From contig WPIO01000016.1 of NCBI GenBank assembly GCA_009760855.2, positions 4,919,001 through 4,983,000 on the forward strand: a DNA stretch of 64,000 nt. Direction: 5' to 3'. A program made the translations under genes and the position numbers. Position 1 is the first letter of the stretch; the number at the start of each line of letters is the position of its first letter. The notes below the pieces were generated by a model. The model saw only the letters and a list, made by a program, of their open reading frames with translations. It did not search any database and was not told the origin of the DNA. This document shows, in pieces, positions 18,228-30,100 of the stretch. Origin of the DNA: Cristatella mucedo (taxonomy: Eukaryota; Bryozoa; Phylactolaemata; Cristatellidae).

Positions 18228-19400
18228 AAAGGCACGGGCTGGACCTCGGTTGCCCTCTTATAAAACGGTCTGCCATTCGGCGAGTCAGAGCGCTGTGGGT
18301 GGGAGCTGCTGTAAGCTTGCAAGCGAGTCTGTCAGATGGGACCTGCTGTATCAGCCGTAACGTTAATGTAATTCATTGTCCTTGTCCTACTACAGTGTTT
18401 GTGCTGCCAATGTCTGCAGGATTTCAGACGATTTCGAGCGTCACCACCGTCGTTAGCGTATTGCGAGCTTCCGGCCACTGCACGGTGCCTGTGTTTGGCC
18501 GCTAACCGAACTAGCTAGGGTCGCATACCTCGATAACAACGTGCCGACGCAGCTAGGAGAAATCCGCGCCAGCGGGGAAAAGGCCGAAATCTCTGCTGAA
18601 TTGTAAATTCGTATATGTCTATGCGTTTCTTCGTCTGTAGCTCTGCAAAGCTATAAAGACTACGCGCTCACTAGGCCTGAGAGGTATATGTGGCGCACGA
18701 AAAGTCGAAGCGGTTTTTTCGCAGGCTCTAGGCACTGAGAACTTCTAGAAACTTTGGTACGCAGGTTGTCGGTACGCAGGCTCTAGGCACTAGGAACTTT
18801 GGTACGCAAGTTTTTGGTACGCAGGATCTAGGTAAAGGACTTAATCGCACGTAACAAAGAGAAAGTGAGAAGCATAGCTCGCCGAGGTGGCTTTAGTATG
18901 CGTGCGGTGGTGTGTGTGTGCATGCATGTGCACGCACGCACTCACCGCCGCACGCGTATGTGTGTGTGTTGGCGCTCGCTCGCGTGCACGTGCGCGTGTG
19001 GGCACTTGTACGCTGGAGAGTTTTCTAGAAGTTAGCTCACATAGCACATTCTTAACTTAATTCGCGACTCACAGCTTAACTTTGATCTCATTATTGATAT
19101 TCGGGGATATTATTATTATTGTTGGTATTGTTAAGGGATGTTAGTGTGGAAGTTCTCGATGAGAAATTTTCGCGAGCCACAAAACTTTAAAAGGGGCGAG
19201 TGTGTCACCGGTTTTTGAAAAGCTTTTTCAGCAAGTGAAAAAACTTGAAAGCCACTTCAAGCCTTAACGTACGGAAAAGCCAGATGTCAGGGCATCCGAG
19301 ATCCCAGCAAATTTGTTCGTGGCTGAAGGAAGAGGGTTGGCGTTAAAAAAAAACGCTATTCATAACTTCATGCCAAATTGCTAAATGTTATCAACGAATC
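18228..19400. other. intergenic stretch with short repeats
   Basis: A cluster of GGTACGCAGG-type words lies at 18750-18830. A short minus-strand LINE-B piece lies near 18845-18885, and a GTGTGTG/CACGCAC-rich patch at 18900-19000. No gene was recognised. Confidence 0.5.
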
Positions 19401-19403
19401 ACT

Positions 19404-19552
19404 CTGCACCATACATCTTTAGACGTTTGGTTATACATCATGCGTCTCTAGACGTTTAGTTATACATCATGCATCTCAAGACGTTTGGTTATACATCATG
19501 CATCTCTAGACATTTGGTTATACATCATACATATATAGACGCTTGGTTAGAC
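19404..19552 (+). repeat. 29-bp tandem repeat (minisatellite)
   Basis: ATACATCAT words start at 19433, 19462, 19491 and 19520, giving a constant 29-bp period over about 4.5 units. Each unit also carries TCTAGACGTTTGGTT or a variant. One isolated relative (TCATCTAGACGTTTGGCTAT) lies at 20728-20747. Confidence 0.95.
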
Positions 19553-20097
19553 GACGCCCTTTTTTGACTTCATTCGTCTTGGAATTCGCGCCTTCAGTTT
19601 TTAGTCTTTCACAGCTTGGAGCTCCCGATTGACATCTCGACATCTCCTGATTCGACGGCATTTTAAAAGAGGCTAGGCGTGCATTTGCTCTGCACAGCTC
19701 TGTCCGAGTGGATTGTCTTTTTTGAGCTATCGTATACGACAATACGCATGTCATTTACGAAACTACGCTTGGCGTCACCGAGGGTAGGAATTATTTGCTT
19801 TCGTATTGACCGTCCTCGCTGAACTCACCTTTTTTTCCGGCGCGATTTGAGCCCTCAACTGTTCGTGATTCTGTGCACGCTAATAATCAGGGGTACGAAC
19901 CAGAGGCCCCAAGTGACTTTTTGTTGCACGCTTGCCAAAGCAAGCGTGCCTTGTTTGCCATTACCCATTGCTTATTGTTTCTCTTTAAACGAGTTTTAAA
20001 GCACCTGAATATGCAATAGTTTCTCTCAGTGTGCATGCACCTGCGTGTGCTTGCTCGTGCCTGCTGCTTGCGGATGTTAGCACCAAACATTTGGTAA

Positions 20098-20168
20098 AGC
20101 AGCATCTGCAAAGGGCCTAGAGAGAGATTCAGTTCTCTGAATGGGATACACATATGTATTATTATTGT
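20098..20168 (+). mobile_element. LINE-A terminal hairpin fragment
   Basis: Only the end remains: GGGCCTAGAGAGAGATTCAG, then TTCTCT and a TATTATTATT tail. Confidence 0.65.
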
Positions 20169-20339
20169 ACCAGATTGCCCAGATTACTAGGTTGGATGTA
20201 TATGCCTTTTAATGCTAACGCTGTTGAGTGTTTTGCTCATTAACTGAATTATTTGCAAATTACAGGTTAGTTTAGAATAAAAACTGCGAGGATTTTTATA
20301 TGCTTTCGTATTTTTTTGAGATGACTGAACATTTCAGCC

Positions 20340-20686
20340 CAGATTTACAGCGGATCCTAGTTCTACTACATCCCCTGACCTGACCACGTTTAAAAGAAAC
20401 TTAAAAACATACCTATTTAGGACAGCATTTAGTGGGTCCTTGTGATTCGTCCTCGATGTGCTTATGCGTGCTGACACTGTTCATGCTGCCACTAACCACA
20501 TTTGCATGCTGACCCAGTGCATGTAACCCCTAACCATGTTATTCATTTTGTTTGTTTTTCAAGCATGATTTTACTTACTATTCTATTGCGTATCACTTTG
20601 CAGCAAATGTAAAGCGCCTAGAAAGAGATTAAGTTCTCTGAGGGCGCTTTATCAAGTGCAATATTATTATTATTATTACTATTGAC
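20340..20686 (+). mobile_element. LINE-A 3' end fragment
   Basis: Runs from the last ORF2 codons (GACCACGTTTAAAAGAAACT) through the full 3' UTR to an intact hairpin and an (ATT)n tail. Confidence 0.93.
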
Positions 20687-20854
20687 CGCGGTCCTACCGA
20701 TAAGTCAGTAGTGAATTAAGATAAGAGTCATCTAGACGTTTGGCTATCTAAGAAGTGAAGAGGGTTTCGGAAAAGAGCGCTAGGGGTAAGCCCGAGTATG
20801 ATACTTGTTGACGACTAGCAAGTAGTCTTAACCCAGGGGTGTGGTACTCGCTCC

Positions 20855-20985
20855 TAACGTACCTGGTCGTGGCTTCGACTACCGCAGTGAGGGATCCTGT
20901 ATTACCCACCCGCTGCAAGCGGCGGCGGCGATTGTCTTTCGAGCTCTACAACCCATATATAATAACGAAATCAGCCAGCCCATGA
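20855..20985 (+). mobile_element. SINE2-like fragment, diverged
   Basis: The order CGTGGCTTCGACTACCGCAG, GATCC, CACCCGCTGCAAGCGGCGG and a final AATCAGCCAGC mirrors the SINE2 core and end at 57560-57665. Confidence 0.5.
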
Positions 20986-20989
20986 GTGA

Positions 20990-22680
20990 GGTGCTGGTGC
21001 TAACTTGTCTGATGATCAGCCAGTGCCTTCGCACTTCTTAGAAGCTAGGTCGCCATGTTTCAGATCGCCAGGTCCGGAAACTCAGCGAAACACCAGCCCC
21101 GGGTAAGGGGGGGGGGGGAGCCGCAGATCATGACCGCTGAGCTCTCGCATCAAATCGACTACAGCTCTTCGCTGGCGGCTAGACGCCCTGCCAATGCTTG
21201 GATTTTCAGCGTAGGGGCGACAGAAGCTGCTTAGAAAACGGAAACTGTATTCGTTTACTGATGCGATCTTACTCTAGAAAGCTTCGCGGAGAAGCTAGTT
21301 TGTGAAGAATAAATTGCTTTGCTGCGAATTAAATTGTATAGCACGAAGGTTGACAGACACTAGCAAGCCTTCCATTCCGTCCGACGCCCGTGCGTAAGGA
21401 TGCATCTAAGTGTGCATGAATTAGTAAACTCGTGTAAAGACAAACTTGTAATTAATTCATCGCTTTGAGAATTTTCGTTCACACATTTTACTCCCGAAAT
21501 AATATGCTTGAGAATAGGAAGGTGCCACACGCTTTGGCGAGACATTCTGAAATGTGGGACTTTCGGAAGGTAAAGCTGCACAACATACTAAGGGCATCAA
21601 CCTGAACTTCCTACGATACCTTCAGAGGATGAGAGACAGAAACTTGCATCGGATTAGTTAAAAACAAGCAGCCAATGCAAGGCGATTAATCTTTCCTAGA
21701 CACCGAGACGCCATTAATTAAGTAATTGGGATTTATCCGAATCAGAGCTTTCTCGCTCCTCCGAGCTTCAAGATCTTCAGCTGAGGCTGAGGCTCAAGAA
21801 AAGCACGCGAGAAATCTGCCTGTTCAACGTATCCCTGGGAAGGCCCATAATGCAACAATCAGAACATGTAAAGCGTCTGCTTTCTCTCTCACGCGATGGC
21901 ACTTGCGAGTCTTTCGTGGTGGCGCCTCGTGCTTTCCAAGACGTCTCCTTAGGTTTTTAAGTTAAGATGCTCACTATAAAAACGTTCCCTGTCCGTAAAA
22001 GATCTGGACTGTTATGGGAACTAACATCGATTCGTACCGTGCCATTTTCTCGGTCAGCTTGTATGAGTCAGCGTAGAGCATATGTGCGAACGCCATTTTG
22101 ATGAATTGGTCATAATACTTGCAGCGAGAAAGCAGCAACCCCAGCATGATCAAGAGACAGGTCTGTCACCCTCACGGGCTGGCTGAAACGTCCGGTAATT
22201 TCTCAAAAGCGATTGCAATTTGATAAGGAGCACGTCATATGTAATTTACTTTGCACTACTATTAATAAAAAAAAAGTTGTCTTGATAGAGCCTGATGAAA
22301 GCCTCAGCACGCTGGAGTTTAGTTATTGCACACATACCTTAACATGTGTTTCAAACCTAAACAACCGGCTCTATCACAACCTCAAGTTTATCACCTATAC
22401 ACACACAAACACTAATGCTAGATTACACAAACATTGCACACGGTATACAACATACACTTAGATGCTGATATCAACACACACACACACACACAAACACCTA
22501 TTCCCGTATGTAGTGGTGCCAGTATTTGTTCAGTGTATGATAAGTTCAGCCCAGGGTGCTGTGTACATAATCAAGTCATGCCGAAACAATTCCTAATTTC
22601 CTAGAGCTGCAGCTGTAATTAACTGTTTAACCAGTATGGTCTTTAGAAAAGAACCAGCTCGGCTAAGGTGTGAATCACAA
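20990..22680. other. intergenic stretch without recognised genes
   Basis: Contains a G run (21107-21116), a short CA run near 22471-22492 and scattered ACACAC words. No conserved coding block was recognised. Confidence 0.5.
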
Positions 22681-22684
22681 TAAG

Positions 22685-22750
22685 ACATTGTAAAGCCCCT
22701 TAAAAGACGCAAATCTCTTTCCAGGCACTTTCGTATGCTAGAAAGAAAGG
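22685..22750 (-). mobile_element. LINE-A tail fragment
   Basis: A minus-strand relic of the terminal hairpin (AAAGCCCCTTAAAAGACGC, AATCTCTTTCCAGGCAC). Confidence 0.5.
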
Positions 22751-22856
22751 ACGTTTGGTTAAAGTGGCTTGTGAAATATCGATACTCACAAAACAGTAAA
22801 GAACGAACGGTTGGTCCCATCTCAGTATGCCTCATATGTAAAAAAAAAGGCATAAA

Positions 22857-23025
22857 TTGGCCGTGATGGCACGCCAGGTAAAGCAGTAGCTTTTCACAAC
22901 CTCGGTCCCAAGGTCGTGGGCTCGAATCCTGAGGCGGCCGATCTTTTATTGCCCCTGCAAGTGGTGGTGATAGCCATAAAGGTTCTTCTGTCGCTATATA
23001 AAAGTGGCTGTCAAATCAGCAGGTA
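22857..23025 (+). mobile_element. SINE2 copy
   Basis: A tRNA-like head (GTGATGGCACGCCAGGTAAAG; B box GGGCTCGAATCCTG) is followed by the core GATCTTTTATTGCCCCTGCA, TGGTGGTGATAGCC and the end CTGTCGCTATATAAAAGTGG. Confidence 0.85.
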
Positions 23026-23033
23026 TTATTTGA

Positions 23034-23135
23034 TGAGCCGTGATGGCACACTAGCTAAGGCGGTTGCTTTTCATGCTCTCGGTCCCGAGATCGCGGGTTC
23101 GAATCCTGCAGCAGGCAGTTCTCATTCACTATGAC
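23034..23135 (+). mobile_element. SINE2 head, truncated
   Basis: The head GTGATGGCACACTAGCTAAGG and a good B box, GGGTTCGAATCCTG, are present; the core is cut after CAGCAGGCAG. It follows the previous SINE2 head-to-tail. Confidence 0.82.
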
Positions 23136-23139
23136 AGTT

Positions 23140-24070
23140 AGCTGCCATCGTGTCAAGGTCAGTAATACACGGAGTCGTAAAAAAAGTTCTCGATATTGGG
23201 CTGAAGCTGGTTTGGCTTCCATGCCGTTTGGATACTAAGTCGCAGCAAGTAAAACTGTCTATTGACAGTTCAAAAACAAGCTCATGCTTTTGGTATGTAT
23301 ACGTTTTATGTGCTGACGATTCGATCTAATATGACATAATTACACTTTGGGCAACATTATGAGCTTTTGCGCATACATTAATCAGTGCAGTGAGTGCATT
23401 CACCAATTAAGCAATAGGTCACTGCATTAGTTAGTATTAGGTGTAAAACGTTACTTTGCGGAATTGGATATACATACATACCACAGACAGAAAATGACAT
23501 TCAAGCGATTCTCACAAATGCACCCAAGCAGCCTCGGCAAGAAAAGCTTGCAGCAAGAGTGGTTGGAGCATGCATAAAGCTGCAGATACACATACAACAG
23601 TCGTCGATGGGCACGGCTGCACTAGCGCACCAAGTGTCCGCCTCAGGCCGCGATGGGTCTCGAAGCTGCACACACTACTCAGCGACAGGCAATGAGTAGC
23701 ATCAGGCTGCCAGAACGCTAAGGAGTGGCCCACAATCACCCTGCTAGATGTCACTTCAATCTGCCGACACCGAGAACACACAGCAATCGCCCGCTCCCAC
23801 AGCTCCGACACTCTGCTCGCTGACTGCGTTACGCCGACTCATGCCAAGGGTGACTGCCTTTGTGGATGGCACCCTCAGGCTCGAGCAGGGCGGCTCACTG
23901 TCGCCGAGCGATGCGCCACGTGATTACACAGGAGACCAGCGGCGCCTCAAAGTGCAACGGCACAGCAGGATCCCAACCGCAGTTGCCAGCCTGTTCCAAC
24001 CAAGGTCCAGCCCACGATGATGATCCCGGAAAGGCACCCTTAAAGAGCTTCGGATATGCGACGGCAGTTA
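23140..24070. other. region downstream of the MUS81 stop, including its likely 3' UTR
   Basis: No further MUS81 coding sequence is expected here. The GC-rich part at 23510-24070 has overlapping open frames without motifs. No polyadenylation signal was placed with confidence. Confidence 0.45.
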
Positions 24071-24137
24071 TCACGATTGCTGCTCGTCCGGACAAAATAG
24101 ACTGCACAGCAGCTCACTCAGCTGCCGGCCAAGTCTC
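24071..24137 (-). CDS. MUS81: MUS81 last coding exon and stop
   Basis: 67 bp with acceptor GTGTTTTCAG. With the split Arg codon it encodes [20 protein letters not shown], then QS and TGA (24073-24071). The LGxxLSxxLxxLxC pattern matches the extreme MUS81 C-terminus, and the incoming phase is correct. A polypyrimidine-rich acceptor supports it. Confidence 0.82.
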
Positions 24138-27100
24138 CTGAAAACACGGCAAGCACAGGCGCCGATGATGCAAAAGAAAGCCTCTGCTTGACGCTGCAAT
24201 GACAGCTACAGCTGAAGTAGCGGCAGACACGTGCCCGAGAGGCGTGGAAAAGTGAAGGACTTCAGTTGCAAAAGTTTTGCACGAGCGACTGCAACTACTG
24301 GTGGTCGGCATCAACTATCGCCTCCTCTACCGACATAAGCCAAAGCCACAGCAGGTGAAAGGCAAAAGTATCACGGCAACATGGCCACGATGCTCGGGGG
24401 GGGGGGTGAGCTGCCACGGCAGCATGGCTTGCAGCATTTTAGAGGCTGCCGTTTTTTTGCCGGGCCCCACTTGTCGATGGTAATGAAAAAAATATTGATA
24501 TAATAATAACCCACTTGATAAAGCGCCTTCAGAGAATTCAATCTCTTTCTAGGCGCTTGACATCTGCTGCAAAGAAAACATGATCAAATGGTGAGTGGTA
24601 TCATGCTTGATAAGCAACATGAATAACATAGTTAGGGGTGACATGCACAGGGTCGGCATGCAAGTGTGGTCAGTGGCAGCATGCGCACAGTGTCAGCACA
24701 CATAAGAACATGAAGGACGAATCAATGGGACCCACTGAATGCTATGATAAATAGGTGCGTTTTTAGTTTCTTTTTAAATGTGGTCAAGTCAGGGGATGTC
24801 GTGACACAAGTCCGGACTGAGTTCTAAGCTTCGGGAGCATACGAACTAAATGCACGGTCTCCAAAGGATTTAAGGTTTGTAGGAGGTATTTCTAGACTGT
24901 TGGATTCCGAAAAGCGGGTGGTACGATGCTTGGCTTGGTGGGGAGTAGATCTGAGAGATAGGCTGGAGCCAAAGAATGAAGTGACCTAAAAGTGAGTGAC
25001 AAAACCTTGAAGTCAATCTGTTACTTGACTGGTAGCCACTGCAGGTCGGCGAGAAGCGGTGTCATGTGGCAACTGCAAGTGACGCTCACGACAGACAAGC
25101 CTAGCTCCAGAATTTGCACCAGCTGTAAGTTCTAATTGCACAAGCCGGTAGACCAGCAAGCAGTGAGTTACAGAAGTCAAGACAGGATGTCACAAATGCA
25201 TGGACTAACTTAGATGTGTTAACCCTGTCTAAAACAGCCCAAATTTTAGCGATGTTATGTGGCTGAAAGTAGGCAGACTTGATGGTGGAGCTAATGAGGT
25301 CGCCTAAGGAAAGGTCACTCTGGAGCATGAAACCTAGATTTTGCGCCGTTACAACAGGAGATATGCTGGCAGAGCCCATTTTGAGGGTTAGCCGTTCCAA
25401 TTTAGATGTGTTAACCCTGTCTAAATCAGCCCAAATTTTAGCGATGTTATGTGGCTAAAAGTAGGCAGACTTGATGGTGGAGCTAATGAGGTCGCCTAAC
25501 GAAAGGTCACTCTGGAGCATGAAACCTAGATTTTGCGCCGTTACAACAGGAGATATGCTGGCAGAGCCCATTTTGAGGGTTAGCCGTTCCAATTTCCGAA
25601 TCACACTTAGTTTGCCCGTAACTAGTAAGTTGATTTGATCATAGTTCAATTTGAGAAAATTTGCTGTCATCCATGTGCAGATGTCATCTGTACATGCAGC
25701 AAGGAACTGAAGAGAATTCGACGTGCTCGAGGGCTTGGAGGGATCAAAGCTAGGTACAATTTAGTGTCATCCGTATTGAAGTGAAAGTGTAGATTGTGCT
25801 TGGCAATCACATCGGCAAGAAGAAGGGTATAAACCATGAAAAGAACAGGACTAAGCACGGAGCCCTGAGGCATTCCATATTTCAGAGATTCCTCGAATGA
25901 CCATTGTATATTCACATCAATATTCTGGAGTCTCTCACTGAGGTAGGACCTGAACCATTGCAATGCAGTGCCACTAATGCCCAGGCGAGATGAGAGGCAC
26001 TCTAAAAGGCCTTATAGATCGATAGTATCAAATGCTGCCGAAAGATCAAGCAAAACAAGCAGAGATACTCTACCAATCTCTGCATTCCTCAGTAGGTCGT
26101 TGTACACACGAAGTAATGTTGACTCTGTGGAGTGATTAGCTCTAAAACCAGACTGGAACTTAAAAGCAAGATTCGAAGTTTCAATATGAGTTCAGCAGGT
26201 CTGCCACGACTCGTTCCAGTGTCTTTGATGGGAATGGTAGAAAAAAGATTGGGCGGTAAAAGTTCAAGTTTTCCTCTAGTATTGCTTTTTTGAGTAGTGG
26301 CCTTACTACAGCATTTTTGATAGGTGCTGGGACATTACCTGAGGCTAATGACATATTAATGATGCTGGTTATGCACGGCAGCAGCAGACCAATGCAACGT
26401 AGAAGCAGGACAGTGGGAATAGGGTCCAAAAAACTAGTTGTCATCTTGATTGGGATATGAACTTCCGGCCGAGGTCACTAGCTACCTCCTTGAATGAAAA
26501 CATTGAGGTGCTGCAAGGTATTGAGGGACAGCATTCAAGGGGGCGGTGCTGCCATCGCAGGGATGGACTCCCTGATATTGTCTATCTTTTGGACAAAGAA
26601 GCTAGAGAAGCGACCAGCTAAATTATCACATGGATTATTAGGTAAGGAGCTAACCTGGGAGCCGTTTAGGAGATGGTTGATCGCCGACATAGCATTTTTG
26701 GATTGTGCGCCTGAGATTCACAGTGTTTTTAAAGAAGCTAGACTTGGCATTTGCTAGGATCGATTTGTACCGGAATGTGCAATCAGGCGATTACAGCTGG
26801 TGCAAAACTCCGCAGCGAGGCTTGTCTGTCGTGAGTGGCACTCGCAGTTGCCACATCACACCGCTTCTCGCCGACCTGCACTTGCTACCAGTGATGCAAC
26901 GGATCGACTTCAAGGTTTATCACTCACTTTTAGATCCCTTTATTCTTTGGCTCCATCTTATCTCTCAGATCTACTCCCCCACCAGGCCCAGCATCGTACC
27001 ACTCGCTTTTCGGAATCCAACAGTATCCCAATACCTCGTACAAACCTCAAATCCTTTGGAGACCGTGCATTTAGTTCGCATGCTCCTAAAGCCTGGGACT

Positions 27101-30100
27101 CACTCCGACTTGCGTCAGAACATCCCCTGACTTGATCACATTTAAAAAGAACTTGAAAACACGCCTAGTTAGGACAGCATTTAGTAGGTCCCTGTGATTT
27201 GTCCTTCGTGTGCTGACACTGTGCATGCTGCCACTAACCATATTTGCATGTTTACCCTGTGCATGTCACCCCTAACCATGTTATTCATGTTGTTTATCAA
27301 GCATGATATTACTCACCATTCAATCGTGTCTCCCTTTGCAGCACATGTAAAGCGCCTAGAAAGAGATTGAGTACTCTGAGGGCACTTTATCAAGTGCATT
27401 ATTATTATTATTACGACCTACAGCAGTCCTTGTATGCCTGTCTATGGACAATCAGTCCTCATCTTTGGTATACTTTTCTAAGCTTTTGCTTAGTAGACGT
27501 AGCTAGTTCAATGTCTGTGGTAAACCATAGGCCGTCTGGGCGAGGACGGTCAAACAAATCAAACGAGAGCCAGCCAGCAGCGACGGCAGCCGACATGCCC
27601 AGAGAGCTAACTCACCTGCCGCCGACTGGCCCGCCCATCTTCAAGTCGGCCAGCAAGCTTTCTTTAGCGGCCCGAGACTGGACTCTCTGATATGCTGCCC
27701 TGAGCCTACGGCGACGCAAAGCAAGGCAGGTGCAGCCTTCGAGGCACGTCGGCTGTGGATGCAGATGCACGCACGACAAAAGGGCGTGGCACCTAGACTC
27801 TGCCGTTTGCCGGGATAAGCCTAAGGAAGTGAGGTGAGAGATAACCGCCGGCATTGGCACAGGATCAGATGCACATGACGCACACGAGGGCCACGTGCCA
27901 TGTGCACAGGACCGAAAGGGACAGCTGGACAAGCTAAGAGTTGGAGAGGAAGAGGCACGGCAAGCATAGCCGTTCGTGGTTCACTGTGCACTCGGAGGCA
28001 CCTGAAAAAGAGGGACATCGTTAAATGGCCAACGAGCGAGTATGCACACTTCAGGAGGAGTGAAGCGTCAGCGCCGGGAGCCGCGGATGCCACGAGGACT
28101 CCAGCTGCCACTAATGAGCTCAAAAAGACCAATACTGCAATCCTATCTCGCCTATCTAGCACACACGGCTGCTAACAGATCGCAATGGGGCTCAGCACCA
28201 TGCACGGCACTCGTGATTGCGGCTTCACAAGCAAACTAACTCAACCTGCTCCTGCAACACGTGAGGCGACAAACACTTGAGTGTGAGCCGAGTGGCCACA
28301 CACTTCTCTCGTCTGTCTCGAAAGTTTTGAAAAAAGTTTAACTAAATTATTGGTCGGCTGACTACGCAGTCTCAATTGCACATCGACAGGAGAAAGCTTG
28401 CAGTGGGCAGCAGACGATTGCCTGCAGCACGACTCGCACTCACAACCTGGCTCATTTAGTAAAGACACCCTATTTCTCCCCACCATTGGCCCTGGCCCCT
28501 CCATTGGCCTGGGCTCAGGTCCCCTCACATACCTTGCCGTAGCTGGTTCGAAAGAGCACAGCAGGCAGCCTGCAGCTTGCTCTGCTCTCTCCTTTTTTTT
28601 TTGGCAAACCATCGTTACAACAACTTTGCTACACTTTTAATGTAGTCTGTAACTCCATCACGCCATAAAGACCATGTGGGTGTTACGCAGGAGAGTTTTG
28701 TATAGCGCACCCACAGCCTAAGCGGCTTTCGGTACAAGCATTCGGTAGCCAACAGACTTCGTCTCACGCAACAAAGAGAAAGTGGGAAGCATAGCAGAGT
28801 CAGGAGAGCAGTTGAGGTAGTGAGTAGCATGGAAGTAGCAGATCAGGACCGCTGGAAAGGATGAGCCATAGTCGGCAGTAGAAGAGTAGTTGTCGTTGCG
28901 TAAGAATTGTGGAAGCGAGTTCCACAGCCTAGGACCTGCCAAGCTAAAGCTTCTGTCACCAACTGTCTTTAAGCGGAGGAATGGAAAAGCTAATGTATTG
29001 TCCACACAGGACCTGAGGGCACGAGGAGGCTGAAAATGGTGCAGCAATTCAGCTAGGTATGGAGGAGCCAAGACGTGGCAGGCCTTTGAAGACTTTTGAC
29101 AGTTCCTCCGTCTATGTAGCCACATCTCTTACTCACCAGAAACACATCAATAAGAAAATGAAATAGCACACCAGGCAGAGAGATAAGGACACGATTAATT
29201 ACAACATGGAAAACAAGCAAATGCATTCACAAGTGAAGACCAAGGTGCTATTGCCAGCATGGAACCTGCTGCTGCTCCCGCAGGGGGAGCTTTAGTTTCA
29301 CATGCCAGCGGCAGCAGACCAGAGGGCTTTGTCAAGCTGCGCATAGATTGGAATCTGATTAACACCACAGCTCCTATTATAGTGTCGTGGTGATTGCATG
29401 GCTATCTAGTACCCACCCCAGGCAATGCCGGTGCAGCCCTCTGGGTTGCATGCCAGCACTAGGCAGGCGTCTAGCCGATCGGTGTGTTCCTTTAGGTGTG
29501 CAGACGAGATTTGTGCGACCAACGAACGTCTGCGCACCAGAAGAAACATGCACGCGGTGTTGAGTACTACCGAGTACGTGTTCTCGAACGGTCTTGGCTA
29601 TTTAGCAAGACAGACACTCACAACAGTATCCTCAACAAGTGACATCCTGATAGCACTAGCAATTGTAGGAGGCATGGCTTGTCATTAAGCAAAAAGGGAG
29701 CATTATATTTCGGCATAGCTCGCACGAGGCACTCTAAAGGCAGGTCGATGAGGACGATGAGGACGATGAGGACGCACTTTCGTGGCTTCTTTCTCGCGCC
29801 ACTTTCTTCACTTTTTGCCAGGCTTGGTCAAGCAATAGTGACAGGAAGTAGCATTGACCAAGTAAATTGCAATACTCTTGTTTATCAAGCATGATATTAC
29901 TCACCATTCAATTGCATTTCCCTTTGCAGCAAATGTAAAGTGCCTAGAAAGAGATTGAGTTATCTGAGGGTACTTAATCAAGTGCATTATTATCATTATA
30001 ATTATAATTATTACTCCGAGTTATCCTCCTCCAAAAAACCGTGCTACTGGCAGAACACCAACAATGCGATCCCAGAATTGGAGACAGTGGCCGCTTGGTT

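Noticed and set aside
19404-19552. CRISPR-like regular repeats
   Set aside because: The 29-bp units are contiguous tandem repeats without unique spacers, in animal DNA.
22857-23135. Possible tRNA genes (good B boxes, tRNA-like heads)
   Set aside because: They recur many times with a fixed non-tRNA 3' body and no full cloverleaf, so they are SINEs.
27821-28162. Minus-strand frame with a hydrophobic N-terminus ([20 protein letters not shown])
   Set aside because: It lies in a MUS81 intron, ends in unrelated sequence and matches no family. An acceptor-like CTTTTTCAG nearby has no compatible exon after it.
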